The notes beneath the pieces are model-generated. The model saw only the letters and a program-made list of their open reading frames with translations. It was not told the DNA's origin and searched no databases. Position numbers and translations under genes: made by a program. From assembly GCA_937927945.1 (NCBI GenBank), contig CALEYW010000070.1:1-22222 (forward strand): a stretch of DNA of 22,222 bases. The letters are read 5' to 3'. The stretch is from an uncultured candidate division WPS-2 bacterium (GTDB taxonomy: Bacteria; Vulcanimicrobiota; Vulcanimicrobiia; Vulcanimicrobiales; Vulcanimicrobiaceae). This document shows, piece after piece, positions 1-9,329 of this stretch. Positions within the stretch are counted from its first letter, which is position 1. Every line of letters begins with the position of its first letter.

Positions 1-43
1 ACGCGTAAGATCGTCGGCAGCGTCAGATGTGTATAAGAGACAG
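1..43 (+). other. Illumina Nextera i5/Read 1 adapter (non-genomic)
   Basis: Bases 25-43 are the 19-base Tn5 mosaic end used in Nextera libraries, and bases 11-24 are the Read 1 primer tail that precedes it. Bases 3-10 (GCGTAAGA) match the Nextera i5 index known as S517/N517, and bases 1-2 (AC) match the end of the P5 arm. The order P5 end, i5 index, Read 1 tail and mosaic end is exactly that of a library molecule. This is technical sequence left at the contig end, so any reading frame crossing it is artificial. Genomic sequence starts at about 44. Confidence 0.97.
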
Positions 44-749
44 CCAAGACCTCGTGCGGGGCATGACTCGCATCGCGCGAGGCCTCGATCGTCGGGCGCG
101 ACGTCCCCGAACGCCACGACCACTCGTTGCGAAACCAGAAGTGCGGCAGCAGGTGCAGCGGCGCGGCGGCCGCGCCGCGATTCGTGACGGTGTAGCGGAT
201 CAAGACGTCGTCCGGGCCGCGCTTCGCGTACTCGGCGACGATGTCGAAGTAGGCGTCGTTCGCGAAGATGCCGGTGTCGACGAGCTCGAATTCGCGGCCG
301 GCGCGGCCGCGACGCGCGTTCTCCTCGCGCAGTTGCGCGTACGGAAATGCCGCGTGCGGATAGCGGTAGAGGGCTTTGAGGTACGCGTGCGAGGGGATCG
401 CGTCCAAATGCCACCAGTATTCCTTGACGTCTTCGCCGTGGTTGCCCTGATGGCCGTTCAACCCGTAGAGGCGCTCCTTGATGATCTCGTCGCGTTCGTT
501 CCAGAATGCCGGCGCGATGCACAAGCGCTGATGGTTGTCGCAAATGCCGAGGATGCCGTCCTCGCCCCAGCGGTACGCCCGCAAGCGCGCCATCTCAAAC
601 GGAAAATAGTCCCACGCGTTGCCGTCGGCGCTATAATCCTCGCGCACCGTCCCCCACTGACGATCGCTCAGATACGGCCCCCAGCGCACCCATCGCTGGT
701 CGCGCTGCGTAGCATTCTCGCACCGAGTACGCTCGGGATTCGGGTCCAT
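44..749 (-). CDS. GH63/MGH1-like glucosidase, N-terminal part only
   Basis: An open frame runs leftwards from ATG at 749 into the adapter, giving 235 codons with no stop, so the gene is cut by the contig end. The start of the protein contains WVRWGPYLSDRQWGTVREDY, then NAWDYFPFEMARLRAYRWGE, GICDNHQRLC, LNGHQGNHGEDVKEYWWHLD, AAFPYAQLREEN and LHLLPHFWFRNEWSW. This succession is typical of the N-terminal half of large bacterial glucosidases of the GH63/MGH1-like group (usually around 850-900 residues), which remove glucose from oligosaccharides or glucosyl conjugates. The catalytic acids lie in the missing part. GGAG sits about 10 bases before the ATG. It is divergent from the debranching enzyme at 933, which fits a glucan or osmolyte role. 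The family is clear; the substrate is not known. Confidence 0.88.
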
Positions 750-780
750 TTTAAAGGCGCTCCGCCCTGGGCTGCGCGCC

Positions 781-801
781 CCCCACGCCTATGGCGTGGG
801 G
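781..801. repeat. Perfect 9-bp inverted repeat in the divergent intergenic region
   Basis: CCCCACGCC, TAT and GGCGTGGGG form a perfect 9-bp stem with a three-base loop. It lies between the divergent starts at 749 and 933. There is no T-run after it on either strand. It could be a hairpin in the 5' leader of the glucosidase mRNA, a regulator site, or a copy of a dispersed palindromic element; the window alone does not decide. Confidence 0.55.
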
Positions 802-932
802 CCCTCGGGTCCGACCTCGCAACCGGCATCGCGGCATTGCTCGATGCTCCTGCGCTCGGTCCATCGCCATGATCCTTTCTGTGGCCCGGCGGGCGCCAGG
901 TTTCCTTCGTTTCGTTCGGCAAGCGGGGCGTC

Positions 933-2867
933 GTGCGGATTGGACGGGCCGTGTGCGGTGATCTTGCCGCCGCGGAAGCGCGAGAGTGGCTCCTCACCAA
1001 CGGTCGCGGCGGATATGCGATGGGGACCGTGGCGGGCACGCTGACGCGGCGCTATCATGGGCTGCTGATCGCCGCCGTCGATCCGCCGGCCGTGCGCCGC
1101 CTGTGCGTCGCGCGGCTGGATCTCGACGTGACGTACGACGGCGTCACGTATGCGCTCTCGACGAATCGGTGGGCATCGGGCGCCCTCGCGCCGCAAGGCT
1201 ACCGGTACGTCGAAGCTTTCGTGCTCGCCGACGGGCTGCCGGCGTGGACCTACGCGCTCGGCGACGCGTTGCTCGAGATGACGCTGGCGATGCCGCTCGG
1301 CGTCGACGCGACGGCGATCGTGCTGCGCGCGCTGCGCGCCCGTTCGCCGCTGGCGATCCGCGGACGGCTCGTCGTGGCGGATCGCGACCATCACGGCGGG
1401 CCGCTGCCGGAGATCGCCGCGTTCACGCCGGCGCTGGCCGACGGCGGTGCGACGATTACGCTGCCGGCGGCCGGACGCACGCTGCACGTCTTCGCGCCCG
1501 GTGCGGGGTGCACGCTCGCGGCCGAACGCTACGCGGGCTACCGCCTCCCGCGCGAGACCGAGCGCGGGCTGCAAGACGTCGACGACTACGCGCACCTGCT
1601 CGACCTCACCTGGGAGCTGCCGCCAAACGAGGAGTGCGGCGTCGTCGTCACGCTGGACCCGTCGGTTCCGCGCGATGCGCGCTCGATCGAACGAACGCGC
1701 CGAGCCGCGAACGTGATGCGCGCGAACGCGCAGCCGACGCCGCTGCTGGGAAGGCTCGCGATCGCCGCCGACGCGTTCGTCGCTTCGCGCTGCGACGGGG
1801 CCGGCACCACGATCGTCGCGGGCTATCCCTGGTTCACCGATTGGGGCCGCGACGCGATGATCGCGCTGCCGGGTCTCTTGATCGCGACGCGCCGCGCTCG
1901 CGACGCCGCCGCGGTGCTGCGGACGTTCGCCGCGCACGAGTCCGGTGGTCTCATCCCCAACCGCTTTCCCGACGCCGGCGGGGACGCCGAGTACAACACG
2001 ATCGACGCGTCGCTATGGTTCATCGAGGCGGTGCGCGCATACGTCGCCGCCACCGACGACGTCGCGCTGTTGCGCGAGCTCTACCCGGTGGTGCAGGCGA
2101 TCGTCGACGGCTACACCTCAGGGACGCGCTTCGGGATCGGCGTCGCCGACGACGGGCTCGTGCGCGGAGGCGCCGACGGCGTGCAGTTGACCTGGATGGA
2201 CGCGAAGGTCGACGGCCGCGTGATCACGCCGCGCCGCGGGAAGCCGATCGAGATCAACGCGCTGTGGTACAACGCACTGCGCGCGTGCGCGTCGTTCGCG
2301 CAACGCCTCGAGAGGCAGTCGACTGCCTTCGACGCGTCGGCGGACCGCGTCGCGGTCGCGATGCAGCGCTTTTGGAACGCCGAGCGCGGCTGGTGCTACG
2401 ACGTGCTCGACGGCCCGGACGGCGACGATCCCTCGCTGCGTCCGAACCAGCTCTTCGCGGTATCCTTGCACGCGAGCGCGTTCGATGCCGAACGTGCGCG
2501 GGCGATCGTCGACGTGTGCGCGTCCCGGCTTTGGACGTCGATGGGGCCGCGCACGCTCGCGCCCGGCGATCCGGCGTATCACGGCACCTACGGCGGCTCG
2601 CCGGCGGTGCGCGACGGCGCGTATCACCAGGGAACGGCGTGGCCATGGCTGCTGGGCCCGTTCGTGCGCGCACACCTGCGCGCGTACGATGACAAGGACC
2701 GCTCGCGTACGTTCGTTGCGCCGCTGATCGACGCGCTCGACGCCGGCGCCCTCGGCACGCTCGCCGAGATCGCCGACGGCGATCCGCCGCACGCGCCGCG
2801 CGGCTGCCCGGCGCAAGCCTGGAGCGTCGGCGAGCTGATCGCGGTGTTGCGATTGCTGGACGGTTAG
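933..2867 (+). CDS. Amylo-alpha-1,6-glucosidase / glycogen debranching enzyme (GH133)
   Basis: 644 residues from GTG at 933. This is the only ATG, GTG or TTG start I found between the in-frame stop at 870-872 and the conserved N-terminus. The N-terminal third is the bacterial/archaeal debranching-enzyme N domain (EWLLTNGRGGYAMGTVAG, then RRYHGLL). The (alpha/alpha)6-barrel hydrolase follows, with PWFTDWGRD at about residues 298-306, GLIPNRFPD, YNTIDASLWF, TWMDAK at about 419-424, GKPIEINALWYNAL, LRPNQLFAVSL and YHQGTAWPWLLGPF. These motifs define the family that hydrolyses alpha-1,6 branch linkages of glycogen-like glucans, and length is normal. It is divergent from a glucosidase at 44-749 and ends 22 bp from the convergent PQQ dehydrogenase. 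The start context has only a weak ribosome site. Confidence 0.93.
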   Translation: MRIGRAVCGDLAAAEAREWLLTNGRGGYAMGTVAGTLTRRYHGLLIAAVDPPAVRRLCVARLDLDVTYDGVTYALSTNRWASGALAPQGYRYVEAFVLADGLPAWTYALGDALLEMTLAMPLGVDATAIVLRALRARSPLAIRGRLVVADRDHHGGPLPEIAAFTPALADGGATITLPAAGRTLHVFAPGAGCTLAAERYAGYRLPRETERGLQDVDDYAHLLDLTWELPPNEECGVVVTLDPSVPRDARSIERTRRAANVMRANAQPTPLLGRLAIAADAFVASRCDGAGTTIVAGYPWFTDWGRDAMIALPGLLIATRRARDAAAVLRTFAAHESGGLIPNRFPDAGGDAEYNTIDASLWFIEAVRAYVAATDDVALLRELYPVVQAIVDGYTSGTRFGIGVADDGLVRGGADGVQLTWMDAKVDGRVITPRRGKPIEINALWYNALRACASFAQRLERQSTAFDASADRVAVAMQRFWNAERGWCYDVLDGPDGDDPSLRPNQLFAVSLHASAFDAERARAIVDVCASRLWTSMGPRTLAPGDPAYHGTYGGSPAVRDGAYHQGTAWPWLLGPFVRAHLRAYDDKDRSRTFVAPLIDALDAGALGTLAEIADGDPPHAPRGCPAQAWSVGELIAVLRLLDG

Positions 2868-2889
2868 CGCCGCCGCTCGGTGTCGGTCA

Positions 2890-4992
2890 TCACCGGGGGC
2901 ACGTCGCGCCGTTGACGACGATCTTCGCAAGCGCGGGATCGGCTTTCGTCGGAAACGGTGTCTTGCCGCCGTTCGCCGGTGAGATGCAGTTGTAGGCGAG
3001 CAGATACGCCATGATCGCTGCGTACTGATCGGGCTTGAGCGAACCGGGGGCGGTCAAGGGCATTTGCTGGGTCGTGATCGTGCGGATCTGCGCGACGCTC
3101 AGGTGCGCGTGTCCGAAGCTCGAACCGGTCAATGCGGGCGCCGAGACACCTTGCAGGTTGGCGCCGTGACAGGACTGGCAACTTTGCGCGTAGAGGGTCT
3201 TCCCCGTTTGCGCCTGGGCGAGGGTGTACGGTGCCGTCTGCACGGGGCCGTTCGCCGGGCCGCTCTCCGTCCGCGCCACCGTGCTCGGCATCGGCGTCGG
3301 CTGGCCAGCGGTCGTATTCGCGATCGTCTGGGTCGGGTTCAAGCGATACGCCACCACCCGCGCGCCTTGCGATTTCGGAAGATTGGGCGTCGCTTGATTG
3401 CCGCCTTCGCCGGCGATCACGACGATGTATTCGTTGCCGCCGATGCGATACGCGGAGAGCGGCGCGACGATCGCAGAACCGGTATCATCGTGCCAGAGTT
3501 CGCGGCCGGTCGCGGCGTCGAGTGCGTACACGCGACCGCGCAAATCGCTCGTAAAGGCGAGTCCGGTGGCGGTGATGAGGACGCCTCCCTGGCCCGAATA
3601 GGGGAGGCCCTTGCGCCAACGAACCTTGCCGGTCGCGACGTCCACCGCGGTGACGACTCCGGTTGCGACGCGCCGTTTTGGAAGCGGTCCGGCCGAATAC
3701 GGTTGCCCCGGAATGTAGGGCACCTTTCCCGTCGTCGTGACTTTCCATGTGGCGCATTCTTGCGTGCTCGGAATCAGAAAGAGATTGCTCTTGGGATCGT
3801 ACGAGCCGCCGTTCCATTCGACACCGCCGCCGTGGTTGGGGCAGGCGTACGTACCGGTGAGCGTCGGAACGGTCGTGAAGATGTTGGTTTGATCGCTGAC
3901 CGCAACGTGGTATAACCGCTTGCCGTTGGAGCGATCGTAGATCTCGAAGTCGCCGGCCTTGTCGCCGGTCGCGGCCAATGCGCGCGACGCGCCGCCGACC
4001 GTTCCCGTGAACAGGACGGGTGGCATCGACGGATCCGCGTCGTGCGTATCGTTCGCGACGATCTGATGATACCAGTTTACGCGCGGGCGGTGCGAAGCGA
4101 TGGTCACGGAGACGATCGAGTCCGAGTAGAGGTTCGTATCTTTGCGGCCGTAGAGGGTCAGATTCGGGCCCGGATTACCGGGTGTGATGATGAGTGTGTC
4201 GTTCCCCTGGTCGACGGAGAGGCCGGCCCAGACCGCCGCGCCGCCGTGCTTCCACGAATCGCCGAGCCACGTGTTGTGATTGGCTTCCCCCGGCTGCGGA
4301 ACCGTGTTGAAATCCCACAGATGCGAACCGTCGGCGGTGCTGAACGCGCGCACTTGACCCATGCTCCCGAGGTCGCCTCCGGAGGTGCCGACGATAACTT
4401 GATCCTTGTAGACGTACGCCGCAGTGGAATACCACGTATTCGACGTGTCTCGACAGGCGGGAACGCTGAAAGCCTGTTTGCCGGTTTCCGCGTCGATGGC
4501 GACGAGTCGGCAATCCTGTGTTGCGAGGAACAAGCGTCCGTTGGCCAAGCCGACGCCGCGATTCACGGCGTATTGAAGTTCATATGACGGCGAATACGGG
4601 AACGCCCACTTCAGCTTGCCGCTGACGCCGTCGAGAGCGAGGACGCCGTCGTGCGCCGTGCTGACGAACACGGTGCCGCGATAGACGATCGGTGAGGCCT
4701 CCTCTTCGCCGTCGTCCGTCACCGGTGTGATCCACGCCTTTTTGAGCGACGCGACGTTCTGCGCGGTGATCTGCGAGAGACCGGTGAGGCGGTTTCCGCC
4801 GTACGTCTTTCCCGGAATCATCCAATCGTCATCGTTCTGCGCTGCAGCGAGAAGCGCACGAGCATCGGGCTGCGCGGAACTTGCGGACGCGACGGGCCCC
4901 GGCGACGCCGCCGAGGTGGTCGACGTGCTGGTGCTGCAGCCGGAGAGCATCACGGCCATCGCTGCAGTCGCAAGCGCCGTTGATTTCGACAT
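2890..4992 (-). CDS. PQQ-dependent dehydrogenase lipoprotein with C-terminal cytochrome c domain
   Basis: 700 residues from ATG at 4992, with GAGG just upstream. The N-terminus is a lipoprotein signal ending LSGC (lipid-bearing Cys19). The body is a quinoprotein beta-propeller: repeated blade motifs such as RLVAIDAETGK and RVYALDAATGRELW, a GNPGPN motif, NDTHDADPSM in the place of the HDxWDxD active-site segment, and GGGVEWNGGSYDP. Near the C-terminus CQSCH (605-609) is a haem c site, and Met644 in QQMP is a plausible axial ligand. Known relatives oxidise alcohols or sugars in the periplasm, passing electrons from PQQ to haem and on to the respiratory chain; the substrate cannot be read here. 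The vicinal Cys-Cys pair of methanol/ethanol dehydrogenases is not seen. No PQQ synthesis genes are nearby. Confidence 0.9.
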   Translation of the reverse strand: MSKSTALATAAMAVMLSGCSTSTSTTSAASPGPVASASSAQPDARALLAAAQNDDDWMIPGKTYGGNRLTGLSQITAQNVASLKKAWITPVTDDGEEEASPIVYRGTVFVSTAHDGVLALDGVSGKLKWAFPYSPSYELQYAVNRGVGLANGRLFLATQDCRLVAIDAETGKQAFSVPACRDTSNTWYSTAAYVYKDQVIVGTSGGDLGSMGQVRAFSTADGSHLWDFNTVPQPGEANHNTWLGDSWKHGGAAVWAGLSVDQGNDTLIITPGNPGPNLTLYGRKDTNLYSDSIVSVTIASHRPRVNWYHQIVANDTHDADPSMPPVLFTGTVGGASRALAATGDKAGDFEIYDRSNGKRLYHVAVSDQTNIFTTVPTLTGTYACPNHGGGVEWNGGSYDPKSNLFLIPSTQECATWKVTTTGKVPYIPGQPYSAGPLPKRRVATGVVTAVDVATGKVRWRKGLPYSGQGGVLITATGLAFTSDLRGRVYALDAATGRELWHDDTGSAIVAPLSAYRIGGNEYIVVIAGEGGNQATPNLPKSQGARVVAYRLNPTQTIANTTAGQPTPMPSTVARTESGPANGPVQTAPYTLAQAQTGKTLYAQSCQSCHGANLQGVSAPALTGSSFGHAHLSVAQIRTITTQQMPLTAPGSLKPDQYAAIMAYLLAYNCISPANGGKTPFPTKADPALAKIVVNGATCPR

Positions 4993-5234
4993 GAAGCCTC
5001 ACATTGTGATGAGACGGGCTCATCGAGCAGGGCTGACGTTGCGCGGCGCCGGCCGCTATCCCTATCGCCGCGAACGGCGTCGCAACATCGACCAGAAGAA
5101 TCGAAAAAACGGCGGCAGTCCGAGGTTTTCGAGAAGCGTCCGGCAATCCCGCAACCACTCGCTTGGCTTCCGCATCTTCGCCGCAGTAGTGGCCCGACGG
5201 ATAGACGCCCTGGATTGACAGGATCAGGTACGTC

Positions 5235-6113
5235 TCAGGCGTCGGGGAGCGCCTCCGGCTGCGCGCGCAGCGCGAAGCCGATCGCGACGAAAATGATCGT
5301 CGCGCCGATCGCGGTCGTCGGCCCGAGCCGTTCGTGAAAGAGCACGGCGGCGAGCGCCGCGGCGAAGACCGGCTCCAGCAGGGTGAACGTCGCGACGACC
5401 GTCGCGCTGAGCACCCTCACTGCGGCGTTCATCGCCGTATGACCGAACAGCTGCGAGATCAGCGCCATGGCGACGATGCCACCCCAGGCGTGCAGGTCGC
5501 TCGAGCGCGGTAACGGGTCGCGCACGAGCAGCGCGACGACCGCGAGCGCGACGGCGGCGATGCTGTAGGTGCGCGCGGTGACGGCGACGGTGTCGTAGCG
5601 CGGATCCGTTCCGCGCACGATCAGCAAGTAGGCGGCGAAGGCGATCGCGCCGAGCAGCGCGAGGACGATTCCGAGCGGCGTGTTGCCCCGGTCGGGGACG
5701 CCGACCACGATCGCGACGCCGACCAGCGCGCCCACGACGCTGACGGCGGCGTAGACGTCGACCCGCCGGTTGCGCGCGACGGTCCACAGCTCGCTCCAGA
5801 CCGGCACCGAGCAGACGAGCAAGGTCGAGATCGCGACCGACGCGTGCTGCAGCGACGCGATCCACGTCCCGAAGTGCGCCGCGAGGACCAATCCCGCCAG
5901 CAGCAAGCGTCGTTCGGTCCGCCCGTCGATCGGCCGCAGCCGGCCGCGCAGCGCGGCGAGGGCGGCGATCGGCACGACGCCGATCGCGAGCCGGGCGGCC
6001 GAGATCGCCAGCGGGCCACCGCCCACGAGCGCGAAGCGCGCGAAGATCGCGGCGGCGCCGACGGCGAGCTGGGCGAGCGCGACCAGGACCACCGCGCTGC
6101 GCCGTGAGCTCAC
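5235..6113 (-). CDS. EamA/DMT-family inner-membrane transporter
   Basis: 292 residues if translated from GTG at 6113; GTG at 6131 is also possible. The longest frame would start at 6221, but that would run antisense through the thiC riboswitch and promoter and adds a charged, non-membrane leader, so I reject it. The protein is a chain of about ten hydrophobic helices in two EamA-like halves. The second half contains the signature region ATFTLLEPVFAAALAAVLFH followed by ERLGPTTAIGA. Members of the drug/metabolite transporter superfamily export amino acids, metabolites or other small molecules; the substrate is unknown. The gene is divergent from thiC and separated from it by the riboswitch and promoter. 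A thiamine-related substrate is possible from position only, since the riboswitch points the other way. Confidence 0.85.
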   Translation of the reverse strand: MSSRRSAVVLVALAQLAVGAAAIFARFALVGGGPLAISAARLAIGVVPIAALAALRGRLRPIDGRTERRLLLAGLVLAAHFGTWIASLQHASVAISTLLVCSVPVWSELWTVARNRRVDVYAAVSVVGALVGVAIVVGVPDRGNTPLGIVLALLGAIAFAAYLLIVRGTDPRYDTVAVTARTYSIAAVALAVVALLVRDPLPRSSDLHAWGGIVAMALISQLFGHTAMNAAVRVLSATVVATFTLLEPVFAAALAAVLFHERLGPTTAIGATIIFVAIGFALRAQPEALPDA

Positions 6114-6146
6114 CCCGCGCGGTTCACGCACCGGGCGGAGGCGTCC

Positions 6147-6175
6147 TTGACAATCGGCCCGCGGCGTCGTAGCGT
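6147..6175 (+). promoter_or_regulatory. Probable sigma70-type promoter of thiC
   Basis: TTGACA at 6147-6152 is a consensus -35 box. After exactly 17 bases comes TAGCGT at 6170-6175, which keeps the key TA...T positions of a -10 box. Transcription would start at about 6182-6185, immediately before the TPP riboswitch. Confidence 0.6.
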
Positions 6176-6185
6176 CGTCGTACGC

Positions 6186-6264
6186 TACGGGAGCCTCACG
6201 CCGAGGCTGAGAGGACGGCATTCGCCGTCGACCGTTACCACCTGATCCGGGTCATACCGGCGAA
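6186..6264 (+). promoter_or_regulatory. TPP riboswitch (thi box) upstream of thiC
   Basis: The leader holds the conserved TPP aptamer pieces in order: GGGAGCC at 6189-6195, the near-invariant CTGAGA at 6207-6212, and the pyrophosphate-sensor half CCTGATCCGGGTCATACCGG followed by CGAAGAGGA from 6241. The variable P3 stem between them is short (GACGGC / GCCGTC, 6213-6228). The aptamer ends almost on the ribosome site (GAGGAG, 6265-6270) of the ATG at 6277, leaving no room for a terminator. Control is therefore probably translational: thiamine pyrophosphate binding would hide the ribosome site. The identity is firm; the mechanism is inferred from spacing. Confidence 0.95.
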
Positions 6265-6276
6265 GAGGAGTGCACG

Positions 6277-7998
<1,722 letters not shown>

Positions 7999-8007
7999 GA
8001 AATCGAT

Positions 8008-8046
8008 CTCGGTCCCGGTCCCGCTGCGGCGGAGACCGGGATCGGG
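8008..8046 (+). terminator. Strong stem-loop after thiC, possible terminator
   Basis: TCCCGGTC (8013-8020) pairs with GACCGGGA (8034-8041). The stem extends inwards by CCGC/GCGG with one bulged A at 8033, and outwards by several pairs including G-U. It starts ten bases after the thiC stop and ends 20 bases before the lipoprotein ATG. No T-run follows, so termination efficiency is uncertain; it could instead protect or separate the two messages. Confidence 0.45.
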
Positions 8047-8065
8047 GACGCGAAGGCAACCGGCG

Positions 8066-9250
8066 ATGAATCTCGCACGCGTGTTTACTGCGGCGGCTGC
8101 TTGCGTCGTGCTCGGTGCGGCGGTCGCCGCGTGCTCGGGCTCCTTCGGCTCGGGGAGCGGCCTGCCGCAGACGCTGGGGACGGTCGCTCCAGGCAACCCG
8201 ACGCCCTCCCCGACGCCGAACAGCACCAGCGTGATTCTGACGGTCGGGGAATCGACCGCCTTTCAGTCGATCCCGGAGGTCGGCGGATACACGGCGCAAC
8301 TCGCCTTCCCGAAGGTCGCGCCCGAGACGAAAGCCCCGTCGGCAAAGGGCTCCGACAAGGGCAGCCCGGCGCCCGCGCCGACACCGGTCGCCATCGCGAT
8401 CGGCGCGACGCTCTCGGTCGTGAAGCCGAACGACGGACCCGATCTCAACTTCGAAAGCGGCAAGGGTCGCAAGAAGCGCAGCCGTGAGCATCCGGCGCGC
8501 GCGCTGGCCTACATCACGCTGCTGCCGACGCACGACGTCACGCTCGAGAGTTTCCCGCGCATCACGCTCGACGTGCCGCGCAACGTCGCGAGCCAGTACC
8601 GCGACGGCGAGTTCGGCTTGGCGCTTTGGAATTCGGGCGAGAAGGACGGCAAGTACCGCCTCGCCGTCGCCGAGCTCGACAAGAGCGCGACCCCGCCGCC
8701 ATCCGTCGTCCGCGCCGTCGCCGCGGCCTCGCCGAGCGCGAGCGGCTCGCCCTCGGCAAGCAGCCCGCCCACCGCCGGTGCCGGGATGAGCCCCACGCCG
8801 GCCGCAACGTTGGGCACGGCCGTCAGGGGCGCGCCGCCCGGAATGAGCGGAACGGCACCCGTCACCGGCCCGAGCGCGCCCGCTGGACTTCCCGGTGCGG
8901 CCGGCGGCGCCGTCCCCAGCGTCGCGCCGACGCTGCCCCCGGCGCACATCCTCTTCGGCGGCACGGCGACGCAGCTGAAGCTGGTTGCGAACCGTCCGGC
9001 CGTCTTCGCGTTGTACGCGCTGCCGCATCCCGCATCCGCGACCGCCGCCCCCGTTGCGTCTGGTGCCGCCGCGGCGCAGCACGTCGGGTCGCCCAATGCG
9101 CACGTCGCGTCGCCGAGTCCGACCGTCAGTGGTTCGCCCGGTGCGACGAGCACGCCGGCGTCGGTGATCTCCACCGCGTCGCCGACGACGACGACCGCGT
9201 CGCCGACGACGACGACCGCGCCCACGAGCGTGCCGACGAAAGCACCGTAG
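8066..9250 (+). CDS. Low-complexity Pro/Ala/Ser/Thr-rich lipoprotein of unknown function
   Basis: 394 residues from ATG at 8066. The longer frame from 7922 would overlap thiC and place the signal peptide internally, so it is rejected. Residues 1-23 form a lipoprotein signal ending VAAC, with lipid-bearing Cys23. Only two parts look folded: residues of roughly 50-210, with beta-type stretches such as LAYITLLPTHDVTLESFPRI and EFGLALWNSGEKDGKYRLAV, and a short segment with HILFGGTATQLKLVANRPAV. They are linked by disordered Pro/Ala/Gly/Ser-rich sequence, and the tail is Ser/Pro/Thr-rich with two exact copies of a seven-residue repeat (TASPTTT). I do not recognise a family. An envelope-anchored, possibly cell-surface, role is inferred from the anchor and linkers only. 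It lies alone between thiC and the hemerythrin gene. Confidence 0.8.
   Translation: MNLARVFTAAAACVVLGAAVAACSGSFGSGSGLPQTLGTVAPGNPTPSPTPNSTSVILTVGESTAFQSIPEVGGYTAQLAFPKVAPETKAPSAKGSDKGSPAPAPTPVAIAIGATLSVVKPNDGPDLNFESGKGRKKRSREHPARALAYITLLPTHDVTLESFPRITLDVPRNVASQYRDGEFGLALWNSGEKDGKYRLAVAELDKSATPPPSVVRAVAAASPSASGSPSASSPPTAGAGMSPTPAATLGTAVRGAPPGMSGTAPVTGPSAPAGLPGAAGGAVPSVAPTLPPAHILFGGTATQLKLVANRPAVFALYALPHPASATAAPVASGAAAAQHVGSPNAHVASPSPTVSGSPGATSTPASVISTASPTTTTASPTTTTAPTSVPTKAP
9173..9214 (+). repeat. Two exact 21-bp tandem repeats in the lipoprotein tail
   Basis: A 21-base unit (ACCGCGTCGCCGACGACGAC plus G) occurs twice, at 9173-9193 and 9194-9214, and its first six bases begin a third copy. 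Each unit encodes Thr-Ala-Ser-Pro-Thr-Thr-Thr in frame. Copy number could vary between strains by slippage. Confidence 0.9.
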
Positions 9251-9329
9251 CGCACACGGCTCGGTCGTCCCCCCGGCGGTCGTGCGTGCGCTACGCGCAA
9301 ATTTTGCGCGAGTTGGGCAAGACGCGCAC

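Noticed and set aside
27..872. 281-residue plus-strand ORF
   Set aside because: It starts inside the adapter and is a shadow of the minus-strand glucosidase, whose motifs are unmistakable.
789..1937. 382-residue minus-strand ORF opposite the debranching enzyme, and a 568-residue plus-strand ORF at 986-2692 in another frame
   Set aside because: Arg/Ala-rich shadow frames produced by high GC; the debranching enzyme frame has all family motifs.
5062..5175. 37-codon minus-strand ORF in the gap between the transporter and the dehydrogenase
   Set aside because: It has hydrophobic/aromatic and Arg-rich parts but no good ribosome site and no known family, so I cannot support it as a gene; the 242-base gap otherwise shows only the dehydrogenase ribosome site.
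9173..9214. Tandem repeats as a possible CRISPR array
   Set aside because: Two adjoining 21-bp copies without spacers, in frame inside a protein.
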